Source: Clonostachys chloroleuca
Lineage: Eukaryota; Ascomycota; Sordariomycetes; Hypocreales; Bionectriaceae
Assembly (NCBI GenBank): GCA_037952775.1
Contig: JBANAY010000003.1
Span: forward strand, 26,226,001 to 26,290,000
Direction of reading: 5' to 3'
DNA: 64,000 bases
Shown here: piece after piece, positions 56,101 through 64,000 of the stretch
Position numbering within the stretch: the stretch's first letter is position 1
Layout: each line of letters opens with the position of its first letter
Program-made: the position numbers and the translations under genes
Notes under the pieces: generated by a model
What the model saw: the letters and a program-made list of their open reading frames with translations, nothing else
Databases searched by the model: none
Told to the model about the DNA's origin: nothing

Positions 56101-58292
56101 GCAAATGCCTCGCTAAGGCCCGAAGCGACCCTGCGCTTTGTCTTCCCGGTCTTCCACGTTCCCCATGGTCGACGACCTCAACAAATACCCACCGTACAGA
56201 ATTAGCTTCGCTGCCCTTCCGACGCTATGTAGATACAGCTGTGGGTTGTTAAGCCCATTGTGCACATATTTTTACTGATGGGTGTATGAGCGTGGTTTCA
56301 GATGCCAATCTTTGACCTCAGGTCCCCGCGAGTCCAGCTCGGATGGTCCCCTTTATTACAAGCCGCTTGCCAAGATGAAGCGTCCAAGGAACATGACTGG
56401 TAGAGCTGTGATTATTATTATGACCTGCTACCGTCAGCGTAGGGACCGTGCACGGCCAGCCGCCCCTGGCTCCGATTGCTTGCTCATCTCAGTCATCTGG
56501 TGCGACAAGCACGTCCTATGCTACCAGGTCAGGATCTCGTCGAGGTACGTACATAGTGCTACGTACCTCGTATGTGCTACTGATGGATATGGTGATCGGG
56601 CGGATTTGACCTTTGGTTTGTTTATTAAGGCTATCTGTGGCTTCTACCACCCACGCAAGCATTCCAAGATCGACGTCACGGCGGTCATCTCGTAAGGTTG
56701 AAAGTGTGAAGTTTGTCAAGCCAGGGTCAGTCCGCGTGGTCTCGTGCGCGTCCGGTCTGCACATGAATTATTTGCTCGCAGTTGCTCATCGATACCTGCC
56801 TAACCCTTTATTAACGCCGTCCCCCAGGATGTTGACTGCCCGCCATTGTAGGAATGCCTGCCCGCATGGAGGCCCTCCGTGGCTCGTCATTATTCGACCC
56901 GCGTGACATGACAGGTGAGAGGAGGCCCGTAGGGAAGCAAAACAATCATCTTCGTACTTACTCAATTTGGAGCCAAATCATGTTGGCGTGAAGTCACTTG
57001 CAAAGCCACCAACGAATTTACGTAGGTAAGTTTGCTCTACGGACGCCGTGCCTGGTGTCAGCTCGTAAATCTTGTTGTCCCTGAGCCGATCTCCACCGGG
57101 GCGACGGCGGCCAGTGACTCTTCTCAAACCTTCCTTCACCAGCCAGCCTTGGTAATCATGCTTGTAGGTAGGTAGGCGGTGTTACCCACCAGGCAGAGCC
57201 ACGAGGGCCCTGGCGGCCTTTCTCTCGCCCCGTGAACTGGCATGATGCAGTGATTGACGACGGGGCGCACGGCACACGGAGGACTTTCTGCCTGGCAGCC
57301 AACATAGCACCGGAGGATGAGGACATCGTTGATTGCCTGGCTGGCCGATTGATTGTGATTTCTGGCCCCCAGAGGCCTCTACACCACGGCCATTGTATGC
57401 CAAGGCGACGTCGGAGCAGCTTCTTCGGCCAAGGCACGAGGGGGCTAGGCCATTACTTACAGCAGTACCAGCACTAAAGAAGTGAGGCCTGGCTGCGCTG
57501 CCACACCACACCTGATCAGTCCGCGCAGTGGAAAGGTGACCTAGGTGCTAGGTGGTAGCTAGTTTCATCCAGACACGCCCTGTGCAGGCCCGACCGCACC
57601 CATTCTCGCCCTCCCGACAGAGTCCCAGACTCCCAAATGGTGCTCCCCATGTCCCCACCAGCGCCCCATCCATGTCGTATGTCTGCATCTTGCTGGTGAG
57701 CCTGTGTGTTGCCTTGTCCCAGCCCAGCCCAGCTCGTCCAATCCATCAGATTTCCTAGGCCGTCTTTCTCCTCCCTGTTCTTCTTCCGTCATGGAGAGCT
57801 TCCTGCCTCATCGTTGGTAGCCCATCCTGTCGGTTTTGCGTGGAGAGAAGCTGCATTGTTTGTTTCTTTTCTCTGGCGCCATTGTCACGGTTCCCTCCCG
57901 CCTGCCTGTTGGTCACTGCGGAATAGGCGAGTGCAGTGGGTGAATCGCCTTTGTCTAGCGGCCCAGCAAGCTGGGCTGCCCGCCCATACCACTCGTCCAG
58001 GGACGAACACAATCACGGGAATTGTTGGTGACCGTGTTCCACAACGAATTGCCTTGTCATAGCAATTCTCCAGCAGCTTCCTTATCTAGGCCTCTCCCAC
58101 TGTGTTTTAACGTTGCAGCGTCTCATCATTGAGCCGCGACCTGATACCCTTCTCGTACGCCATTCCGAGATCCGCCGCGTATGATACTCGAGATACTCGA
58201 CCTCAAGTCAACAGCCGACAACCTCGTGACGAAGCGTCGAGATCGGATTACGAATAACGAACCCGACCGAACACCCGAGACCGATTGAAAAC
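50164..58292. other. 8.1 kb gene-poor block
   Basis: No gene could be supported on either strand. Short frames abound but none has a recognisable domain, splice pattern or start context. The block is dense in short TAGGTA/ACCTA-type motifs (for example 52145-52190, 55020-55040, 55637-55660, 57160-57176, 57539-57560). It also carries a T homopolymer at about 53988-54001, a CCATGGATCCATGG palindrome at 55856-55869 and an 11-bp hairpin at 56541-56570. The last few hundred bases would be the ELL promoter. Hidden RNA genes cannot be excluded. Confidence 0.45.
56541..56570. repeat. perfect 11-bp inverted repeat with 8-nt loop
   Basis: CGAGGTACGTA at 56541-56551 is followed after CATAGTGC by its exact reverse complement TACGTACCTCG at 56560-56570. 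The arms contain the TAGGTA-like GGTACGTA motif common in this block. It could form a stable hairpin in RNA or a cruciform; no adjacent gene explains it. Confidence 0.7.
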
Positions 58293-60523
58293 ATGAGTTC
58301 TCTCAAGATCCCCGATAATGGGGTCATGTTGAAGGGGAGCGCCAGCGCAGACGCCGGTTCGCTACCCCATCAAGCATTTGCCATTTCGCTGAGCGACAAT
58401 GTAATTGAGAACATGATAAAATGTGTGCAGACTGGGGGTGACATTTCCCTGGCTCTGGGAGAAAATCCCGTAAGTGAATGGTGCTTGGCGTACCTTTTGC
58501 CAGAACTCAGATCTCCCTCACTTGAGCCTCACCTCACCTCGGGCTTTCGCTTGAGCCCCGTGCCCAAGCCGGCCCCTTAGCAATAGCGGACAATGCATCC
58601 TCTGCATGCACAATGGAGATCAAACTTGACAATAGCGACTGACACAACTTGCAGAGTTTCCACTTTGGTTCGGATTCTCACACGATATCGCGCCCCGAGT
58701 CTCAACTCCACGATCTCTATCTTACCAAACCTTTCGAATCAACACGAGAAGCTTATCGGTTACCGCTCACGATGTCGATTTTCAGCAAGCCGAACAAGCT
58801 CTTACAGGCCGGCAAGGCTGCCGTCAAGACTCGGATCGAGAAAGTTACAAAGGAGAAGCAGCAGGAGAAGCAGGAACCTACTCCTAAGCAAAAGAAGTCG
58901 ACAACATCCAGCACTACCTCCTCTTCATCAAACGTTGAATCCGATGTTGAGGTCCTCCCAAGGAACTATTGGCCCAGGAAATGGCCAAGGGCAGGTTTGT
59001 GCTTGTCCCGACATACCTCAGAATTGGTTTCCCTTGATGCTTACAAATGATAGATCGGTGCTTGTCAACACACTCCCCACCGGAAAGAAAGGCTCGAAAG
59101 CAAAGGGCAGTTTCCTCACCGGCAGCAGCAACACGCCTCGTTCGGTTCCACAGTCTCCTTCGTTGAAGCCGAACGCCTCCCCTCTCTCGATTATGTCCTC
59201 TACCGACCAAGCTAAGGAACGATCGAAGCAGCTCCGCAAGACGCTAGTCCACGAGTTGGCAGTATCCGACCAGACAACCTCATATCTCGAGGGCAAGTTT
59301 GATGGGCCAGCAGCGGATTTCCGACCAACTTTGGACAAGGTTGCAGTTATTAGTGGTGGAAGCCTTTGGAAACTTAGACAGTCATATTGGCGAGACCTGG
59401 ACCCATATGCATACCGGTACAAGGACGACAAGACACGGAATACCGCAATTGAGAATGCGATCAAGATTTTCGACAAGCAGAGAATCTCACCCTCCGAGCC
59501 TGAATGGCAGCGCTTACTTCCTGTGGAGGAACGAGGCAAAGGCAAATCCCTGAGCCGACTTCAAGAGAAGCTTGCCAAAGGCCCCCTAACCCACCTCCCA
59601 AGATCACTCTGCAGAAGCCTGATGACAGCTCAACCTCCAAGGACGATGATCCATTAATCGAGAAGACTCAGAAGATGTCACGTTCAACAAACCCATTGAA
59701 GCAGAAGAAGGCTAGTACGCAAGCCGCCGCGAAGCGGGCATCCAGCAACCCTTCCAAACCCAAGCCATCTTCTATCAAGGCATCTCCTACCAAGCCGAAG
59801 ACAGCAGCAAAGACCAATGGACGGCCAGCACTCTCTCAAGAATTTATTGAGAACTCGGACTCATCAGGTGACGAGGCGGTGGTGGTTGAGAGACCCAGGC
59901 CGGTTGAGCCCAAGCCTTTGTCTAAGCCAGCTGCAAAGCCAGCCCCTAAACTTGATGAAAAGCCACTACCCAGGCCCAAGCCCAAGACGGCAGCAAAGGA
60001 ACCAGTACAGCGGACTGCCCTCAAGCGACCACCAACAGACGATGACTCAAGTTCGAGCTCGGGAACCCCCCTGTCGAAGCGACTTAAGATCAAGCAGCCT
60101 TTGCCCAGCCAGAAGACGAAGAGCACCCCGATTGAGGTGCGGAAGGCTCACCGCGATGTAAGCGCGCCTTCATCTGGAAGGAACAAGAATACATCGCCCG
60201 TGAAGTCCTCACCGCTCGCATCTTCGCCTCCAACCAACGCCTCAGAGCTTTCCGAGGACGAACGACGTCTTCCCAAGAAGCGCAAGGCAAACGGAGAGGT
60301 CATTGTTGCCCCGGCTGCAAAGAGGCATGCACCATCGGCGGAGGTCATGTCGCAGGCGGCCAAGTTCGAAGCCGCCTACCAACAATACTACACGCTGCAC
60401 TTTGAGATTGCGGACCTCAAGAACCCGCCCATGGACAAGTTGGACAGCCTGAACGATTTGAGAAGCCGCCTGCAGGTGATGAAGGCGGAGATTTACAAAA
60501 AGCATGGATCGTCCCGACACTGA
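58293..60523 (+). CDS. ELL-type RNA polymerase II elongation factor; two frameshifts
   Basis: Exon 1 (58293-58469) joins exon 2 at 58655 over a 185-bp intron: GGDISLALGENP-SFHFGSDSHTI. A second intron is 58995-59053 (KGR-SVLVNTLP). The N-terminal domain (QAFAISLSDNVIENMIKCVQ, DLYLTKPF) resembles the ELL N-terminus; the C-terminal FEAAYQQYYTLHFEIADLK resembles the occludin/ELL domain; between lies a Lys/Pro/Ser-rich disordered part. Two frame breaks occur: at CCC 58957-58959, where DVEVLP must continue as KELLAQEMAKG, and at C5 59582-59586, where LAKGP must continue as PNPPPKITLQKPDD. One added base at each restores 662 residues. ELL proteins raise the elongation rate of RNA polymerase II in the nucleus. 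The family call rests on pattern recognition of the two end domains. Confidence 0.72.
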
Positions 60524-61929
60524 GGTGTCTGGAGACGCAACGATTCTCGATTGGAGTTAGAGCAACCGATCCCCAGCCCGAACTTCGGGCGGGACGAACT
60601 GGAGTTAGACGGTTTTGATTTTTATATAATCATTGTTTTTTCTGCATTTTTTTTTTGCCAAACGGGGCAATATAAAACAGGGCCATGCATGCATCGAAAC
60701 AACTGGAGCTTTTTTGTTCGGATTCAATATATCCATTGGGGGTTACGCCACACCCCCTTCCCCCCTTTCCCCTTCTCCTCTTGTTTTACGGATTTGTTTT
60801 TTGCTTTTTTTTTTTTTTCGAATGATACCACGGATTGGCCGACGAAGGTACAATGGGGGACATGGCACTGAAGGACACTGTCGGCCACGTCGGGACAGAT
60901 AAAGAAGACATGAGGAATTGGCCATACATCGATGATAGCTGCTAGTATAACTCTTGCCAATGGTATTGGAATGAGAATGATAAATCGTCTTGACATGATC
61001 TCAATGCTCCCCCATCCTCTAAGACACGAAGGTTTGCAAAAACTGGGTGCGCAGAAATCAAACAGGTCATGGCGCTGGCTCTCGCCCGCCCAATGTATGT
61101 GCCTTGCATCTAATAGATCACCAGATAGATCGCAGCGAGCCGGATCCGCGCCGTGCAGCCGGCTCAGATTGATTTGTGACAGGTATGAAATCCAGAAAGG
61201 CTGAAAATGCGAGACCGCAGCGCTGGGAACTGCAAGGACGATCGGTTCCCTTTACCACCGCGTCGGCTGTGTGCATTAGCTTGCGCTCAGCTCCCCTGCT
61301 GGACTGTACGTGCCGTATGTTGGATTGGATGCGATCTCGGTTGCACTGCATCGACGTGCTGTAGGATCCAGATTTGGCACGAACACAAAGGGGAAATGCT
61401 GGGCGCCGATCTTCCCAGTTAGGCATGGGCGTGGACCCTGTGAGATCTCATCCTGGAATCTTCTTCGGAACCTCCCACATTTTGGTGGCCCAGTAAAAAA
61501 CGAGAGAGGTGGGCCTCCTGCTTAGCTCCCGTTTTGTTGACTTAGGAGCCTTACCTCCCCCTACTAAAAATCCTCACACTTACGGTCTGGACTGGTTTCT
61601 TTTCCTTCTTCTCTGGCTACGGCAATTTCTCCTGTTGCACCACCGACCTCACCACACAGACAGCCCCTTTCTTTCGACTGGTTCAAGATGAGTGTGTAAA
61701 CCAACTTTCGCCTCAGCGCGAGAGAGCAGAAAAATTTCTCTTTTACTAGAACCCGGCCGTCATTTTGTCTTCATTTCCTTACACGAAACCACCCCCGTTG
61801 CGATAACTAGTGGAGGTCTTCTAAGCCAAAACTAACCCCGTAACACTAAAATTACGCATTGGCTCTGTCCTGTGGGGAAGAAGATTCCAAGATAGTTCCA
61901 CCCTTGCTCCTGCTCGACATACCTTCAAG
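60524..61929. other. 1.4 kb spacer between tandem genes
   Basis: This stretch carries the ELL 3' region with several T-runs (60650-60660, 60807-60820) and the methyltransferase promoter. It becomes pyrimidine-rich from about 61590, typical of a fungal leader. No gene was recognised. Confidence 0.45.
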
Positions 61930-63103
61930 ATGGTTGTGCCTGCGATCGAGGACTTCCCACAGATGTGGCAGCGTCCCAGCTTTGACGTGCTGATGGAGAT
62001 CCTCCAAAGCCTGGAGCTCAGCCCTCCGATATGGAATCACAGGCGGCGAGGCTCCGAGGTCGTCCGTGAGCAACAAGAGACTCTCAACGCCCAGCGGAAA
62101 GGCGAGGTCACACGCTACCTTTCGTCCATCATTAGCAGCCCACTGGCCTGGATCGACGATGAGGATCAGCAGGAGCAACTGTGGACTTGCGCTAGCAAAC
62201 GCATGTCTGAGCGCTGCGGGAGAACCGCGATGGGGGAAGTGACTAGGTCGTGGCCCTTCGTTAGTGATGGGGTCGCGTATGAGTCCTTTGGTCTCATCAT
62301 CAAGGAGCCGGCTCTCACTGGCGATTCACTTGGGTTCAAGACGTGGGGGTCATCCTATGTGCTGTCGCAACATCTTCCCGTTCTTGGGTCCACATCCCTC
62401 TTCAAGTTGTTCGACGAATCTCTCGGTCAGCCTCGCCCAGACGTGTTGGAACTTGGATCTGGGACGGGGCTGTTGGGGTTGGCGGCGGCGGCACTGTGGA
62501 AAGTGCCCGTTTGGCTGAGTGACTTGCCAAATATCGTACCTAATCTCGAGGAGAATGCTGAGAAGAACACAGCGCTCATCGAGGCAAGGGGAGGGTCGTT
62601 GAAGGTTGGGGCCCTCACCTGGGGAGGTAAGGGTGAGGATGAGGTTGACCCGGAGCTGTTCGGCGAGCGCTTCAAGTTCAAGGTTCGTAGAGTCTCTTCA
62701 GATATCTCATTGAGATCTTTCTCTTCCGAGCGAGAAAAGCTCGGTTTTGGTTACGACTTGTTGTATTTTACTTACCAGGAGGCTATAGATTGTCCTTGCA
62801 GCGGACCCGCTGTACGACGACGAGCATCCAGGACTCCTTGCTTCTGCCATTGCGCAGAACCTCGCCCTGGATGTAGATGCGCGTGCCGTAGTCATGGTTC
62901 CCCAGCGAGACGACACGACAAAGCGGCTCCTGGGAGATTTCAAAAAGGAGATGCTGGAACTCGACACGCCGCTGTACTGCATAGAGGAGGACGAACTTGC
63001 GGGTCAAGATGACTGGGTTGAAAATGAAGATGGTGGTAATGTGAGGTGCTGGTTGGGCGTATTTTCGAGAGGAGGATCACGGATGAGCGAAGTTGATCAA
63101 TGA
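61930..63103 (+). CDS. Class I SAM-dependent protein methyltransferase, EFM2/Rrg1-like (METTL21 group)
   Basis: Two exons (61930-62682, 62789-63103) around a 106-bp intron encode 355 residues. An N-terminal helical extension of about 150 residues (FDVLMEILQSLELSPPIW) precedes a seven-strand methyltransferase fold: FKTWGSSYVLSQHLP, the SAM loop DVLELGSGTGLLGLAAAALW, VWLSDLPNIVPNLEENAEKN, and after the junction IVLAADPLYDDEHPGLL, whose DPLY is the DxxY motif of lysine methyltransferases in this group. Length and extension resemble yeast Efm2 (methylates elongation factor 2) and fission-yeast Rrg1 homologues. Which protein it modifies here is inferred. Splicing is supported by the conserved IVLAADPLYD; reading through the intron destroys it. 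There is no targeting signal, so it should be cytosolic. Confidence 0.85.
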
Positions 63104-64000
63104 ATCATGGCTGATGATGGAGCAGGCAGATGAACATAGACTAGACTTGTAGACAGAGATAGACCATTAGACTAGAGTAGAAGGATAGAAGCAAATGATA
63201 AACATCTAGAGACCTTACTCGCTCCAACTAGATACTAGGCTAAGCCATTGTGAATACCAGGAAGGAGCGAGTAAGTGAGTAAGGAAACGTGAGTGGAGGC
63301 AGGCAGAGGAAGAGGCCTGGAAGAATCAGAGCCAGAGGTACTGGACAGGTACCGCGGCGTGGAGGCAGGGAGCAGAGAAGAAGTAAACCACAATCCTTTG
63401 TCGTATCAGTGACCTCCGGTTGTTGGCACTGGGAAGCATTTAGAGGATGCTTCCGCAAATCATCTGACCTTGATTTGATGCCCCCAGGCTGGCTCGAGTT
63501 GAGTCAGCGGCATCTGGAAGCTGTTTGCTGCCCTGAGCACAATCGACAAGTACCAGAGAGACGTTCCGCCAAAAGGACCCGATGCTGCAACTGGCCCAGG
63601 CTATCTCTCCCGAGCTATTCAAGACTGCCAAACCTGTCAGGTACCGGGTACCTCTTGAGATGGCTGAGATGCTCAGCTGGCGGTTGACGCACTGGGGCTT
63701 TCTCCGGGTCAACTCTACCCGCCGACCACCCACTACTTGCGTTTCCCTCCTTTGCTTCCGGCATGCAGCAAACATCAAACCTGAGCAAGTCCATAAACCC
63801 AGATTTAGGCTATTGTTCCTTCTGCAGTATACATCGGCCTTCCCATTCTCTCGCGCCTCGTGGCCCTCCCCCAATCGTCACATTCTCGTGACGAAAAAGC
63901 TTCACTGCCCGCCGCCTGACGAAACCGTCTGTGAATCGCAGAGACTGTGGATTGCGTGTTGTTTCTTCTGTAACGCCGCAGCCTCCTTGCCCCCACTGCT
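63104..64000. other. unannotated end of window
   Basis: The last 897 bp contain short frames on both strands without recognisable domains. A pyrimidine-rich plus-strand stretch at about 63700-63860 might belong to the leader of a gene beyond the edge. Confidence 0.4.

Overview
The window looks like nuclear chromosomal DNA of a filamentous ascomycete (Pezizomycotina), most likely a sordariomycete and plausibly Hypocreales. The reasons are short GT-AG introns of about 50-230 bp in most genes, compact housekeeping genes separated by long non-coding spacers, an AbaA (TEA/ATTS) conidiation regulator of the Fusarium type, a secreted GH12 endoglucanase, and a fungal-only secreted family whose mature protein would begin with histidine. 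I saw no bacterial-type operons, CRISPR arrays, rRNA genes or convincing tRNA genes.

Layout. 0-5 kb: 5' part of a TauD-type dioxygenase (-), a TDG/Mug-type DNA glycosylase (+), actin-related protein Arp4 (-). 5-20 kb: mitochondrial lysyl-tRNA synthetase (+) behind a leader intron and a tiny uORF, DEAD-box helicase Rok1 (-), GPI-anchor subunit PIG-P (-), CORVET subunit Vps8 (-), a GPALPP1/DUF3752 protein (+), a membrane RING-H2 E3 ligase (-). 20-30 kb: a 4.3 kb spacer, a class V aminotransferase (+), a glutathione-dependent formaldehyde-activating enzyme (-), a membrane-anchored pepsin-like protein with degraded catalytic motifs (-). 30-47 kb: GH12 glucanase (+), cyclophilin H (+), the His-first DUF7492-type secreted protein (-), abaA (-), mrd1 (-). 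47-64 kb: a seven-exon LC8 dynein light chain (+), an 8.1 kb gene-poor block, an ELL-type elongation factor (+), an EFM2/Rrg1-type methyltransferase (+).

The genes do not form one pathway. Themes are ribosome and RNA work (Rok1, Mrd1, LysRS, cyclophilin H, possibly the methyltransferase on an elongation factor), chromatin, repair and transcription (Arp4, TDG, ELL, AbaA), membrane traffic and quality control (Vps8, PIG-P, RING ligase), and secreted plant-wall-related proteins (GH12 and the His-first protein, separated only by the cyclophilin gene).

Two points affect how the window should be read. First, four genes (PIG-P, pepsin-like, abaA, ELL) are broken by five frameshifts; every one is explained by exactly one missing base in a C or G run, which suggests a systematic sequencing or assembly error rather than pseudogenes. 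Second, the strongest biological lead is the His-first secreted protein at 35911-37326, a candidate copper His-brace enzyme. Further leads are the degenerate pepsin-like receptor and the palindromic element upstream of abaA.
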